NCBI RefSeq assembly: GCF_000368925.1
Contig: NZ_KB849756.1
Location: 2,444,416-2,508,415, forward strand
Direction of reading: 5' to 3'
Source of the DNA: Acinetobacter bereziniae LMG 1003 = CIP 70.12
Lineage (GTDB): Bacteria; Pseudomonadota; Gammaproteobacteria; Pseudomonadales; Moraxellaceae
DNA: 64,000 nt
In this document: piece after piece, positions 44,842 to 54,640 of the stretch
Layout of the letters: each line of letters begins with the position of its first letter
How positions within the stretch are numbered: the stretch's first letter is position 1
Made by a program: the position numbers and the translations under genes
Notes under the pieces: generated by a model
The model's input: only the letters and a program-made list of their open reading frames with translations
The model's database searches: none
Told to the model about the DNA's origin: nothing

Positions 44842-45822
44842 TTATACAGCAACGTAGTTTGAAGACCACTGCTCAAGGATGCTTTTGTACGGCTTGATGA
44901 ATTGTTCTTCAGTAAATTTGCCTTGCTTAATGGCCAACTGGCTGCGCTCTTCTCGGTCATACACAATACGGGTCAGTGAATAATCCTGATGCTTTAAGCT
45001 TGGTTGATAAGTCTTTCCAGCAACAGAGTTTGCATTGTAAATTTCTGGGCGATAAATTTTTTGGAAAGTTTCCATGGTGCTGATGGTACTGATCAACTCA
45101 AGGTTGGTGTAATCACTGAGTAAATCACCACGGAAATAGAATGCTAATGGCGCAACACTATTCGGCGGCATAAAATAGCGAACCTGCAAACCCATTTTTG
45201 CAAAATACTCATCTGTTAGAGAGTATTCATCTTGTTGATATTCAACGCCTAAAACAGGATGTTGATTTGCAGTTTGGTGATAGGTTTTGCTGCTAGAAAC
45301 ACTCAAACAAATTACTGGTGCTTTACTAAAATTATCTTTATAAGTATTCGAATGAACGAATGAATTAAAAATGTTACCGTGAAGCTCACCATAGTTGTCT
45401 GGAAGGCTAAATTCAGCTTTATCTTTATTATGTTCTAACAGAAGTACACTAAAATCATAGTCTCGCACATAAGAGGAAAAATTATTTCCAACAATACCTT
45501 CAATACGTTGATTGTTTTTGTGATCGATAATATTGGTTTTCAAAATTTCTATTGTTGGGAAAGTTTCACCATTGCCTTCAATATCAATATCCACTGAAAT
45601 AATTTCAAGTTCGACAGCGTAACGGTCTGCTTTCGGGTTATCCCAATGTGCCAAAGCATTGAAACGATTGTTGATCATCTTCAGAGTATTGCGCAAGTTG
45701 TCTTGACGACTCTCACCTCTTGCTAAATTTGCAAAGTTGGTTGTAATGCGCGTACTGTCAGCTGGATGATAGTTTTCATCGAAACTAATGCGCTTAATCG
45801 TAAATGTAAACTCTTTACTCAT
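44842..45822 (-). CDS. mesX: DUF1852 protein MesX, partner of MesD
   Basis: The 326-residue protein matches DUF1852: FTFTIKRISFDENYHPADST at the N-terminus, NNRFNALAHWDNPKADRYAVE, and a C-terminal YDREERSQLAIKQGKFTEEQFI. It has no known cofactor motif. MesX is required for MesD-dependent methionine synthesis. It is the first gene of the mesX-mesD-flavin reductase cluster, with MetR-like boxes in the leader. Confidence 0.9.
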   Translation of the reverse strand: MSKEFTFTIKRISFDENYHPADSTRITTNFANLARGESRQDNLRNTLKMINNRFNALAHWDNPKADRYAVELEIISVDIDIEGNGETFPTIEILKTNIIDHKNNQRIEGIVGNNFSSYVRDYDFSVLLLEHNKDKAEFSLPDNYGELHGNIFNSFVHSNTYKDNFSKAPVICLSVSSSKTYHQTANQHPVLGVEYQQDEYSLTDEYFAKMGLQVRYFMPPNSVAPLAFYFRGDLLSDYTNLELISTISTMETFQKIYRPEIYNANSVAGKTYQPSLKHQDYSLTRIVYDREERSQLAIKQGKFTEEQFIKPYKSILEQWSSNYVAV

Positions 45823-45853
45823 TGTGATAACCCTAATTTCTGAGATAAAAACC

Positions 45854-46061
45854 TGAATTTATTTCATGCTCTTGTCGACTACCTCAAAGTATTGTTGAAA
45901 CTTATTCATCCATAGTTTTTCAATATTTTCTTATCTGAACTGCATGAAAAATTGAAAATCAATGCTGATATGGTCTGTAGCGAGGAGCATGGTGTAATTT
46001 ATACCCCAAACCAGACATGAATAAAAATGATATTAATTCATAAAAAGTTGAATAAAATTCA
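45854..46061 (-). promoter_or_regulatory. Three MetR-like boxes (TGAA-N5-TTCA) upstream of mesX
   Basis: TGAA-TTTAT-TTCA (45854-45866), TGAA-ACTTA-TTCA (45896-45908) and TGAA-TAAAA-TTCA (46049-46061) all match the LysR-type MetR consensus exactly. The first two are 42 bp apart (about four helical turns), as expected for tandem dimers on one DNA face. The rest of the 540-base gap to 46363 shows no gene. Confidence 0.65.
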
Positions 46062-46362
46062 TGATTGATAATTTTATTCAATTAAGAAAGACTTGCGTGA
46101 TCAAATAGTCTTATCACATCTGAATATTTCACAGCTTAAAACAATGGAATCATTACAAATGAGTCATATACTGAACTGGGTGACTGAATATGTATACAAT
46201 GATATTTGAGAGGTTTCTTTGCTGAGTGATTGAACGGTTGATTAGGGGATAATAATTTAAGACCATTGATGCTCAGGATCTAAGTCAATAATAATGACAT
46301 TTTGTCTCTGTAAAATGAGAACTGAAATAGAAAACATATACTTATAAAAGGAGGGTTACTTC

Positions 46363-46800
46363 ATGCATTTCGTTAAGCTATTGATGGGCTGTTTCGTTTT
46401 TATCTTAAGTAAACTTGCTGTAGCTGCGGATTTTCCAATCTATCAGCTCAAAGCTGCACAAAATCTTCAAGATGGAATTTGGAGCTGGAAATCAACCATG
46501 CGACCACATAAGTCTACAGCAGCAGACCATACTGAACGTGGTTGTATCAAGATTAAAGATTTCATCAAACAACAAACAGATGAGATGCGAGAAAGCATTC
46601 CTCAAGAATGTAAAACTCAAATTACCAGTGATCAGCCGAATGAGGGGCGTATGGCTTTACAATGTTCAGGTGCTTTCAGTGTATTTAAAGTCAATTATCG
46701 AGTACAGCGTGTTTCAGCAAATCATTTAATTGTTGAAGCGAAAATGCCATCCAATACAACATTAATTCATGAATATAAACGAGAAGGTGTATGTAAATAG
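46363..46800 (+). CDS. Exported DUF3617-like protein
   Basis: The 145-residue protein has a signal peptide (about 1-21, cleavage after VAA) and four Cys residues in the mature part (ERGCIKI, PQECKTQ, LQCSGAF, EGVCK), probably as disulfides. The layout (short exported protein, conserved Cys, IWSWKSTM near the N-terminus, a C-terminal Cys) resembles DUF3617 proteins. It has a strong ribosome binding site (AAGGAGGG). Confidence 0.65.
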   Translation: MHFVKLLMGCFVFILSKLAVAADFPIYQLKAAQNLQDGIWSWKSTMRPHKSTAADHTERGCIKIKDFIKQQTDEMRESIPQECKTQITSDQPNEGRMALQCSGAFSVFKVNYRVQRVSANHLIVEAKMPSNTTLIHEYKREGVCK

Positions 46801-47000
46801 TTGATGATTTGAATAAAGAATTTAATCTATCCCAATCCATTACCTTAAAGAAAAATATAGTCATAATTTATTTGTTATTGCTTATATTGATGATGAAGGC
46901 GTTAATTATATACAGCCATGATGTTTACGATTCTTTAATCCAAGCTGAATCTGATTTTTAGAATAAACGTCAGATTCATGTATAAATAAATACAATCAAA

Positions 47001-47438
47001 TTATTTTATCCAATGCATTAAAAATTCTTTTGAATTGGTTTCTAAATCGATACCTTCTTCTAAAATTTCAAAACCTAAAGTCTTATAAAATTGTACACTT
47101 TTTGGATTTTCTTGATAGACATTTAATTTTAGTTCAGTCCGTATGGCTTGAGCGTATTGGATCAGCCCTGTACCTATACCTTTTTCCTGATATTGCGGTG
47201 AGACAAAAATTGCGGCTATTTGGGTGTCTAGTAAAGCAATAAATCCACAGATTTGTTGGTTATGTTCTGCAAGATAAACTTCGGACATAGGAAGATAAAC
47301 ATGCTGCATTTTGAGCTTATGCGCTTTCCAATATGTTTCTGGAATAAAATGGTGAGCGATTAATGATGCTTCAAGCCAGATTTCGGATAAAATATTAAAA
47401 TCTTCAATATCGGCTTTTCTTATATTAATTAAACTCAC
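47001..47438 (-). CDS. GNAT family N-acetyltransferase
   Basis: The acetyltransferase has INIRKADIEDFNILSEIW at the N-terminus, motif A VSPQYQEKGIGTGLI with the Q-x-x-G-x-G/A acetyl-CoA loop, and LNVYQENPKSVQFYKTLGFE. A longer in-frame reading starts at an ATG at 47522, but a GTG at 47438 has GGAGAG at good spacing and fits the family start, giving 145 residues. The substrate is unknown. Confidence 0.88.
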   Translation of the reverse strand: MSLINIRKADIEDFNILSEIWLEASLIAHHFIPETYWKAHKLKMQHVYLPMSEVYLAEHNQQICGFIALLDTQIAAIFVSPQYQEKGIGTGLIQYAQAIRTELKLNVYQENPKSVQFYKTLGFEILEEGIDLETNSKEFLMHWIK

Positions 47439-47589
47439 TAATTTTCTCTCCGAATTTAAATAAGCATTTATTTTAGCTAGGATACAAGAAGACGATTTAT
47501 TTAGCATCTTATTCAGTATCATATATGGTTGACTTAGTGCTCATTTATTATTATAAAATCTATATGATAATTTTGATGAAATTAGAATA

Positions 47590-48348
47590 ATGGAAAATAA
47601 ATCAATTACATATAAAACCTTATGGGTTTTTGCACTGATCCTGAGTTTAGGTTTTATTATTTCGGCAAGTGTATTGGGATATGCTTTTAAGCAATTTGGT
47701 GGTGAAAAAAATTCAATTATTGTGAAAGGTTTGGCAGAAAAACCTATCCAAGCAGATTCTGCACGTTGGGAAATCAACCTTCAAACCAGTCGTGCGACGG
47801 ACAGTGTGACAGCGTCCTATCAATTACTTGATCAAGAAATAAAGACCTTACAATCGTTCTTTGTTGAACATGGTTTTAAAGCCACAGAAATGAAATTAGG
47901 CAATAAAAGTTCGCAACCCTATTATCAAGATGTAGATCAGGGTGATGGAAAAACAATTCGTGAATTTAGAGGTTATGTTGCGATGCAGTCGTTGGTGATC
48001 AATACCCGCGATATTCAAAAAATTGAAAAAGCTGCAAAAGATGCATACCTACTGGATGAAAAAGGTATTTCAATTGAACAAAAACCACAGTATTTGGTTT
48101 CTAATCTAGAAGAAATAAAGATGTCATTGATTGCCAATGCCACAAAGAATGCTCATAGCCGTGCCAATGAATTTGCAAAAGTGGGTGGTGTGAAAGTGGG
48201 TGCAATGCGCTCTGCAAGCCAAGGTGCGTTTTATATCTTGCCTGAAAGTGGCTCAGACGATGACAGTGATTATGGCGGTGCATATGACAAAAATACCATC
48301 AATAAAATTGCTCGTGTCGTCGTCACGATTAATTATTCAATTGATTAA
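47590..48348 (+). CDS. SIMPL (DUF541) domain periplasmic protein
   Basis: The 252-residue protein has an N-terminal membrane anchor/signal (about 8-32) and a SIMPL/DUF541 domain that starts IIVKGLAEKPIQADSARWEI and includes YLVSNLEEIKMSLIANATKNA. An acidic insertion (SGSDDDSDYGG) precedes the last strand. Members are periplasmic or outer-membrane proteins of unclear role, some linked to oxidative stress. Confidence 0.88.
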   Translation: MENKSITYKTLWVFALILSLGFIISASVLGYAFKQFGGEKNSIIVKGLAEKPIQADSARWEINLQTSRATDSVTASYQLLDQEIKTLQSFFVEHGFKATEMKLGNKSSQPYYQDVDQGDGKTIREFRGYVAMQSLVINTRDIQKIEKAAKDAYLLDEKGISIEQKPQYLVSNLEEIKMSLIANATKNAHSRANEFAKVGGVKVGAMRSASQGAFYILPESGSDDDSDYGGAYDKNTINKIARVVVTINYSID

Positions 48349-48412
48349 CCAACCCTTAAAAGCTCAATTTGAGCAAATTATGTCTTAACATCATCAATGT
48401 TTAAGTAAAAAG

Positions 48413-48437
48413 AATGGGAGCTCAGCTCCCATTTTTA
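48413..48437. terminator. Bidirectional terminator between the SIMPL and DUF445 genes
   Basis: AATGGGAGC pairs with GCTCCCATT around TCA; A-rich and T-rich flanks serve both convergent genes. Confidence 0.8.
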
Positions 48438-48488
48438 ATTCATTTTATACTTGTGATTGAATGGATTTCATCGTATGCATTGTCATCG

Positions 48489-49808
48489 TTAGATCGCAAA
48501 ATCAATCACAGCGCGAATGACACCTAAACTCAAACCAATAAATGCACCTACGACCACACCATTCACGCGTATCATGTGTAAGTCGCCACCGACTTCATTT
48601 TCAATTTTAGCAATCATCTCTGTAGAGTCCCATTCATGAATTCGTTGACTAATAAACGTAATCACTTTTTCACTATATTGATCGCTTAGATTGACAGCAA
48701 TACCGCTGATTCGGTCGTTGAGCAGGTCACGAACCGATTGGTTTTGTACGAGGTTTTCTCCCACTTGTTGAATTGCAACACGCAGGTTCATCGCAATACC
48801 TGAGTCTGCTTTAAGCAGGTCAGATTTAATCGCATCACATAAAATAACCACTGCACCAGTAATAAAATTCAAAACAGGTTCACTGTCTAAAAGGGCATTT
48901 TTGGTTTCGTTTAAACGTATGCTGGCATTGCTATTATTATCTGCCAATTGCACCATCAGTTGATGTGCTGCTTGTTCTATTTTTTGGCGGATTGGATGCT
49001 CTTCATCTGCCAGCATCGACTCAACTTTTTCAATAATTGAATCAATGGTGCGTTGCTCAACATCAATCCCAATCCAGCTTGCACCTTTGGCAAGGCGTGA
49101 AACGCCCAGCTCTTTAAACAGAGTTTGTGTGAGTTCACGTGTTCTTTCAGGATGGGTCATCATCCATTCATGGGCAATGTCGAGTCCACGTTGTAACACA
49201 TCTTGATGGAAATCATTGTCTAAAACTGCACGAAGCATTTCACTGGCAAGTTGGTTCATACGGGTATTACGAACCCATTGCACGCTGTTATTTTGGATAA
49301 AACGTCCAATTTGATCCTGACCAACAAATTCAAAAATTTTCGGTACTGTTTGTTGAATCACATCCACCACTTGACCGTTATTTTTTGGATGTGCCAACCA
49401 TTGACCTACGGCTAAACTCAGGTCAGTATTTTTTAAACTCCGTTCAACGATTTGGGGAGAAAGAAAGTTTTCCTGAACAAATTTACCCATCGATTCCGCA
49501 ATACGTGCCTTATTACGTGGAATAATTTCAGTGTGATCTTTTAAAAACTTAGGAATAGGGATTTTCCCAAAGGGATTGCGGAACAAGACCGTAATTGCAT
49601 ACCAGTCGGCTAGACCACCAACAACTCCAGCTTCAGCACCTAACATGAGGATATGAATAAACCATGCATATTCAGGGAGCAACTTGGCAGAAATGATTAA
49701 AGCAATCCACGCCACGACTGCCACAATCAATGCAATTGTGGCAAAGCGTTTGCTTCGATCTAGGCTGGGAATACTGTTGGCGATTTCACTGTGTTCAATT
49801 CCGCTCAT
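48489..49808 (-). CDS. DUF445 family membrane protein
   Basis: The 439-residue protein has two membrane segments near the N-terminus (about 22-70), the DUF445 signature WYAITVLFRNPFG-KIPIPKF with IIPRNKARIAESMG, a long helical soluble region, and a last membrane segment at the C-terminus (GAFIGLSLGVIRAVIDFAI). The family resembles YjiN. The function is not established. Confidence 0.9.
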   Translation of the reverse strand: MSGIEHSEIANSIPSLDRSKRFATIALIVAVVAWIALIISAKLLPEYAWFIHILMLGAEAGVVGGLADWYAITVLFRNPFGKIPIPKFLKDHTEIIPRNKARIAESMGKFVQENFLSPQIVERSLKNTDLSLAVGQWLAHPKNNGQVVDVIQQTVPKIFEFVGQDQIGRFIQNNSVQWVRNTRMNQLASEMLRAVLDNDFHQDVLQRGLDIAHEWMMTHPERTRELTQTLFKELGVSRLAKGASWIGIDVEQRTIDSIIEKVESMLADEEHPIRQKIEQAAHQLMVQLADNNSNASIRLNETKNALLDSEPVLNFITGAVVILCDAIKSDLLKADSGIAMNLRVAIQQVGENLVQNQSVRDLLNDRISGIAVNLSDQYSEKVITFISQRIHEWDSTEMIAKIENEVGGDLHMIRVNGVVVGAFIGLSLGVIRAVIDFAI

Positions 49809-49837
49809 TCATTTTCCTAAAACAAGTGTCTTTATCT

Positions 49838-50404
49838 TTATTGCTTTGATGTTACCGTATCAGGTTGTGGTTGTAGTACCTGTCCTGTCGGACTAACCCC
49901 ATATTTAGGTCCTAAAGATTGCAAAATCAGACGAGCGTCAAAAGCATCGTTGGGTGATGATTTCTTATCTTTATAACATTCAATCGTATAGGAAATCTGT
50001 ACGGGATCAATATTGACGACTTGTGGCATATCGTAAAATGGGTCATTCCAGAACATTGGGTGGCGACGATACCCCCAACCATATGGATAGTAGTTTGTGG
50101 ATGGATAGACCACAGCTTTACGAGGAGGTTGCTGACTTCGATTGCTCGGATCATCTAGAACTTTAAAGTATGTAAAACCATTTAATAGGGTGGTTTGAGC
50201 AGCTTTGACGAGATTAATTTCTTCAGCAGTTCCAAAACTCATATTACTATTGCCTTGAAAACTAATGCGATAGCTATGATCATTGAGTGGAACTGTGGTG
50301 TATTGTCCAAGTTGGTCAAAGGTGCGTGGTTTGCTTGGTGTAGTGGCACAACCCGTAATGGTGAGTACAGCTACAATTGTCAGACCAATCAGTATTTTTT
50401 TCAT
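49838..50404 (-). CDS. Lipoprotein of the CC0125/CC1285 (DUF4136-like) family
   Basis: The 188-residue lipoprotein has signal MKKILIGLTIVAVLTITGC with Cys at position 19. The mature part includes YRISFQGNSNMS, then EEINLVKAAQTTLLNGFTYF, and a Tyr/Pro-rich stretch (STNYYPYGWGYRRHP). The ATG at 50404 has AAGGAG upstream and is preferred to the in-frame ATG at 50422. The role is unknown, likely in the outer membrane. Confidence 0.75.
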   Translation of the reverse strand: MKKILIGLTIVAVLTITGCATTPSKPRTFDQLGQYTTVPLNDHSYRISFQGNSNMSFGTAEEINLVKAAQTTLLNGFTYFKVLDDPSNRSQQPPRKAVVYPSTNYYPYGWGYRRHPMFWNDPFYDMPQVVNIDPVQISYTIECYKDKKSSPNDAFDARLILQSLGPKYGVSPTGQVLQPQPDTVTSKQ

Positions 50405-50615
50405 CTGTTGCTCCTTGTCCATTTTGTGGGATGGAAGTGAATAAATTTCTAAGTGCTATAGTGTTCTAAGTTGATGGACTGACAATGAATTTCAAGAAGA
50501 TTTTTGTTAAATCGCCATAGAGAAGATTGTAATTTGAAATTAGCTCAATTCTGAAATTGCCCTATGCGCCTATCAAAAGTTGAATATTAAACATAAATTA
50601 TGTGTAGAGAATTAA

Positions 50616-51144
50616 ATGACGATTCAAATTAGAGGTTATATTGCCACCAGTGCAGATGGATATATTGCAACGCTTGATGGATCCGTGGAGTTTTTGACAC
50701 CATTTCAAAGTATTGACTGTGGCTATGATGATTTCATCAAGGAGATTGATATTATTCTGATGGGGCGTAAAGCTTATGAGGTGATATGCTCTTTTGGTAC
50801 TGAATGGCCTTACCCTAATCAAAAAGGGTTTATTGTAAGTTCCAATCCCCCATTTAACATTATGTGATTCATCTCTTTCAGTATGGACAAATGGAGTGAG
50901 TGCTTTAATTGATCATCTTCAGCAGAATTATTCTGGCAATGTGTGGGTGGTTGGAGGAACTCAATTACAAAATACATTAATAGAACAAAATCTTATCAAT
51001 CAGTTAGATGTCTTTATTATGCCTGTTTTATTGGGAAGTGGTATTCCTCTATTTCCTCGCTTTAATACAACTGAACGCCAATTAAAGTCATTACAGGCGG
51101 AAATGATTGAAAATAAAATCATTAAGCAAAGCTATGTTTTTTAG
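50616..51144 (+). pseudogene. Dihydrofolate reductase/RibD-C-like gene with a frameshift
   Basis: The first frame (50616-50867) encodes IQIRGYIATSADGYIATLDG, then DIILMGRKAYEVI and WPYPNQKGFIVSSNPPF before stopping. A second frame (to 51144) supplies the rest: ALIDHLQQNYSGNVWVVGGT, then LDVFIMPVLLGSGIPLFP. Together they form a complete protein of about 176 residues of the RibD C-terminal/dihydrofolate reductase family. Removing one C from the run of five at 50847-50851 restores a single frame reading SSNPHLTLCDSSLSVWTNG. This is a true frameshift or a sequencing slip in the C-run. Confidence 0.8.
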
Positions 51145-51177
51145 TGGCTGATGCAATATGAATTTTACATCAGCCAC
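51144..51177. terminator. Hairpin between the pseudogene and the DUF924 gene
   Basis: GTGGCTGATG (51144-51153) pairs perfectly with CATCAGCCAC (51168-51177). It sits between two convergent stop codons. It lacks a clear T-run, so termination is likely but unproven. Confidence 0.5.
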
Positions 51178-51182
51178 AGCGA

Positions 51183-51722
51183 TTAAAAACTGCTATTCGG
51201 TTGTTTTAAAAACTCAATTTCTTCAGCAGTTGAGGTTCTTCCCAAAATTTGATTACGATGTGGGTAACGTCCAAAACGGTCAATAATCAGTTTATGCTTT
51301 TTCTCGAAGTCCAAATTGATTGGATTACCCAACGTTTCAAAAAGCTGTAAAGCCTGAGCATGAATGATTTTCGATTCACTGTGCATAAATGGCATATATA
51401 AGAATGAACGTTGTTCAGGCTTTAACGCTTGATCTAATTTAAGCTGAATCGCTTCTTGTGCCAATGCGAGTGCCAAAGCATCCTGAGCAAATGCATTGGC
51501 TTGATCTCGATATAAATTACGAGAAAATTGATCTAGAACAATAATTTCAGCAAGGCGACCTTCGGCTGTTGCCCGCCATGTCCATAATTCACACTGTTTG
51601 GCTTGATCTAAGGTATGTGCAAAGCGCTCATCTAAGGTTTGATCAAATGCGTCACTTTTGGCGAACCAAAAAGGTTGCGTTTCTGCACTAAACCAAAAAT
51701 CGATAATTTCTTGATAATTCAT
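51183..51722 (-). CDS. DUF924 family protein
   Basis: The 179-residue protein starts with the DUF924 pattern YQEIIDFWFSAETQPFWFAK, has GRLAEIIVLDQFSRNLYRD in the middle (the family FDQxPRNxxR-like motif), then FLYMPFMHSESKIIHAQAL and RFGRYPHRNQILGR. The predicted TPR-like all-helical fold has no known activity. Confidence 0.92.
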   Translation of the reverse strand: MNYQEIIDFWFSAETQPFWFAKSDAFDQTLDERFAHTLDQAKQCELWTWRATAEGRLAEIIVLDQFSRNLYRDQANAFAQDALALALAQEAIQLKLDQALKPEQRSFLYMPFMHSESKIIHAQALQLFETLGNPINLDFEKKHKLIIDRFGRYPHRNQILGRTSTAEEIEFLKQPNSSF

Positions 51723-51933
51723 AATGTTTACAATTCTTTAATGGTGATTTTTCTATACAAACACAAATTTTTGATGTCTTGTAGTCGAACTTTGTGATAA
51801 AAACTTTTTTCGAAATAAAGTGAATAATTGATTTAAAACAACGATGGTTATACGTGTATATCGATAAATAACGTTATACTGCGCGCATCCAAATATTTTA
51901 TTTTAAAAAATTCTTTAAGATAAGTGAGTAAGT

Positions 51934-53511
51934 ATGAGTCAACCCGAAATGATTTCCCAATTTATCGTGCCAGATTGGGTGGATTCTACCTTATTCAAAG
52001 GGATGTTACGTGGCATTGAACGGGAAAGCCTGCGTATGCAAAATAATGGCTTTTTATCACAAGCCGATCATCCGCTGTCTTTAGGTTCTGCTTTGACGCA
52101 TCCGCATATCACAACAGATTATTCGGAAGCGTTGATGGAATTTATTACGCCTCCAAAAGAAAGTATTGCTGAAGCGCTAAATTTTTTAACGGATATACAT
52201 GCTGTGGTACATCGCCATTTAGAAAATGGTGAAAAGCTTTGGACATTGTCTATGCCATGCATGTTGGATGAAAAAGAAGAAAATATTCGTTTGGCACAAT
52301 ACGGCACATCCAATATTGGTAAATTTAAAACCCTGTATCGTCATGGTTTGGGTATTCGCTACGGTCGCCGGATGCAGACGATTTCAGGCGTGCATTATAA
52401 TGTCTCGTTTCCTGATGCTTTATTTGAACAACTACAACAACATGAACAAGACGATGCATTAAAAGCATTGAGTTTACAAGACTATCGAAGCCACCGTTAC
52501 TTGGGTTTAATTCGTAATTTTATTCGTTTAACGCCGTTAGTGATGTATTTGGTGGGCGCGAGCCCGTCGGTATGTAAATGTTTTATGACCGGACGTGAGC
52601 ACCAGTTATTGCCATTAATCAAAGGCACTTTATTTTTACCTTATGCGACTGCATTGCGTATGGGACGTTTTGGTTATCAAAATTCTGCTCAAAAACAATT
52701 AGGCATTCACTATAACAATTTAGACAGTTATGTGGCTGAATTACAGAAAGCGGTGAATTCACCTTATGCGCAGTTTAGTCATTTGGGGCTAAACAATGCC
52801 GAAGGTGAGCCGATCCAAATCAATGATCATGTCTTACAGATTGAAAATGAATACTATAGTCTTGTTCGACCTAAGCAAGTTCCACGAGCAGGGGAAACCC
52901 CATCTCAAGCATTGGCAGATCGGGGTATTGGTTATGTTGAATTACGTGCTGTAGATGTCAATCCGTACAGCGCAATCGGGATCAATGAAGATACCGCAGG
53001 CTTCTTGGAAGTGGTTGCCTTATATTGTTTACTGCAAGATAGCCCAGATTTATGGGATGAAGAGCAAGATGTGATTGAACAAAACCAAACTGAGGTGGTC
53101 AATCGTGGACGTGCGCCGAATGCCAAAATTATTGAGGCAGGTGCTGAATATCCATTGTTAGAATGGTTACAACAACATCTCAATGCCATGCAACCGCTTG
53201 CAACTTTACTGAATCAAAGCTATTCGACCGATTTGTATCGTCAAGCGCTCAATGTGATGCAAACACGGATTGATGATGTTGATGAGACTTTATCAGCACA
53301 AGTGATTGCCGATACCATGGAGCAAGGTGGGACATGGAGTTTTGGCAGTTATATGGCAAATCAGCATATCGAAAGTTACGAACAACATGTATTAAGTCCT
53401 GAAACTTTAGCGTATTTTGAGGGTCTTACTCAAACTTCTCTCGCAGAACAACAGCAACTTGAACAAGATACAAGTATAAGTTTTGAAGATTATCTGAGTA
53501 AATTTAGATAA
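51934..53511 (+). CDS. gshA: Glutamate--cysteine ligase
   Basis: GshA makes gamma-glutamylcysteine, the first step to glutathione. The 525-residue protein is the gammaproteobacterial type: GIERESLRMQNNGFLSQ, TTDYSEALMEFITPP, GVHYNVSFPD and YVELRAVDVNPYSAIGI. dsbB follows 29 bases later on the same strand. Confidence 0.96.
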   Translation: MSQPEMISQFIVPDWVDSTLFKGMLRGIERESLRMQNNGFLSQADHPLSLGSALTHPHITTDYSEALMEFITPPKESIAEALNFLTDIHAVVHRHLENGEKLWTLSMPCMLDEKEENIRLAQYGTSNIGKFKTLYRHGLGIRYGRRMQTISGVHYNVSFPDALFEQLQQHEQDDALKALSLQDYRSHRYLGLIRNFIRLTPLVMYLVGASPSVCKCFMTGREHQLLPLIKGTLFLPYATALRMGRFGYQNSAQKQLGIHYNNLDSYVAELQKAVNSPYAQFSHLGLNNAEGEPIQINDHVLQIENEYYSLVRPKQVPRAGETPSQALADRGIGYVELRAVDVNPYSAIGINEDTAGFLEVVALYCLLQDSPDLWDEEQDVIEQNQTEVVNRGRAPNAKIIEAGAEYPLLEWLQQHLNAMQPLATLLNQSYSTDLYRQALNVMQTRIDDVDETLSAQVIADTMEQGGTWSFGSYMANQHIESYEQHVLSPETLAYFEGLTQTSLAEQQQLEQDTSISFEDYLSKFR

Positions 53512-53540
53512 GGCATTGATTATATTAACGAGGAAGCTCC

Positions 53541-54035
53541 ATGCAATGGCGTAGTTATCGCTTCGTAAGTGGTCTTTTATTTTTAGCAAGTGTGGCCGGG
53601 ATGTCTTTTGCACTCTATTTAGAGCATGTGCAAGGGCTTGAACCATGTCCACTTTGTGTTTTTCAACGTATTGGGTTGATCGGTCTTGGACTGATCTCTT
53701 TAATCGCATTTTTACATCATCCTAAAAATAATGTATTGAAACGCATTTATAGTTTCTTGGGTTTAGTGACAATCTCTTGGTCAGTCGGTGTTGCTGCTCG
53801 TCATGTGTGGCTGCAAAACTTACCTAAGGATCAAGTGCCAAGTTGTGGTCCTGGTTTGGACTACTGGGTAGATACTTTGCCTTTAAAAGCTGTTTTTGAA
53901 AATGTTTTAAAAGGTTCTGGTGAGTGTGCAATGGTGGATTGGACCTTTTTAGGTCAGTCTTTACCTGTATGGTCATTATTGTTCTTTAGTGTTTTGGCAC
54001 TGATTAGCTTATGGCAGTTGTTTAGAAAGTACTAA
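53541..54035 (+). CDS. dsbB: Disulfide bond formation protein B
   Basis: DsbB reoxidises DsbA and passes electrons to quinone. The 164-residue inner-membrane protein has four helices and the two redox pairs: C36-x-x-C39 (EPCPLCVFQR) and C102/C129 (VPSCGPGLDYW; GSGECAMVDW). Its position after gshA puts two thiol-redox genes together. Confidence 0.95.
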   Translation: MQWRSYRFVSGLLFLASVAGMSFALYLEHVQGLEPCPLCVFQRIGLIGLGLISLIAFLHHPKNNVLKRIYSFLGLVTISWSVGVAARHVWLQNLPKDQVPSCGPGLDYWVDTLPLKAVFENVLKGSGECAMVDWTFLGQSLPVWSLLFFSVLALISLWQLFRKY

Positions 54036-54044
54036 AAGCACTAT

Positions 54045-54076
54045 AAAAAAGAGTTGGTATTGCTCAGCTCTTTTTT
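54045..54076 (+). terminator. Terminator of dsbB
   Basis: AAAAAAGAGTTG pairs with CAGCTCTTTTTT (one G-T pair) and ends in Ts. Confidence 0.8.
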
Positions 54077-54121
54077 ATGATCTTATTTCATTACAATCAC
54101 AGTCAATATCGTCTTATTAAA

Positions 54122-54637
54122 ATGATGAAGTCTAAAATATATTTAAGTTGTCTTGGCGCAATTGCGCTTTGTGTATCTACACCCGTTTTAGCCAAGACAC
54201 CACCACTTGCCAGTCAAGATGTATCCTGTCACTTTAAATCCGAATTTGATGACACCATCCCAGCAGATGTTTCTTATGTCAAATTTGGTGCCCAACCTTT
54301 TAAAATGTTTAAGACCAATCCTGATTATTTTTCGAGTCATGTTGAAGACTGCCAATTACATCATGGTCGATACTATGTGTTGTCTGTATCTCAGAGCCAT
54401 CCAGCAAGAACATTGGCACAGTCTTTGATTGAAGTGACACAATTCGACTTAAACGGTAAAAAAGTTGATCAGAAATTTTATAATCAAGGTTGGACCTGTG
54501 AGTTAACACAAGGCTTGATTGCAAAAAATCAAAAATTATTCATTGATACACAATGTACAGAAAAATCAAATTTTGATGAATATGGTGAAATGCTTGACCC
54601 TAAGAAAACCAAGTCCTATCGAGTCGAAATCAAATAA
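54122..54637 (+). CDS. Exported protein of unknown function
   Basis: The protein begins MMKSKIYLSCLGAIALCVST with a signal peptide cleaved near VLAKT. The mature part of about 147 residues has Cys pairs (VSCHFKSEFD, EDCQLHHG, GWTCELTQ, DTQCTEKS) suggesting disulfides. A longer frame begins at 54077, but that start lies in the tail of the dsbB terminator, so the ATG at 54122 is chosen. No family is recognised. Confidence 0.65.
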   Translation: MMKSKIYLSCLGAIALCVSTPVLAKTPPLASQDVSCHFKSEFDDTIPADVSYVKFGAQPFKMFKTNPDYFSSHVEDCQLHHGRYYVLSVSQSHPARTLAQSLIEVTQFDLNGKKVDQKFYNQGWTCELTQGLIAKNQKLFIDTQCTEKSNFDEYGEMLDPKKTKSYRVEIK

Positions 54638-54640
54638 TCT

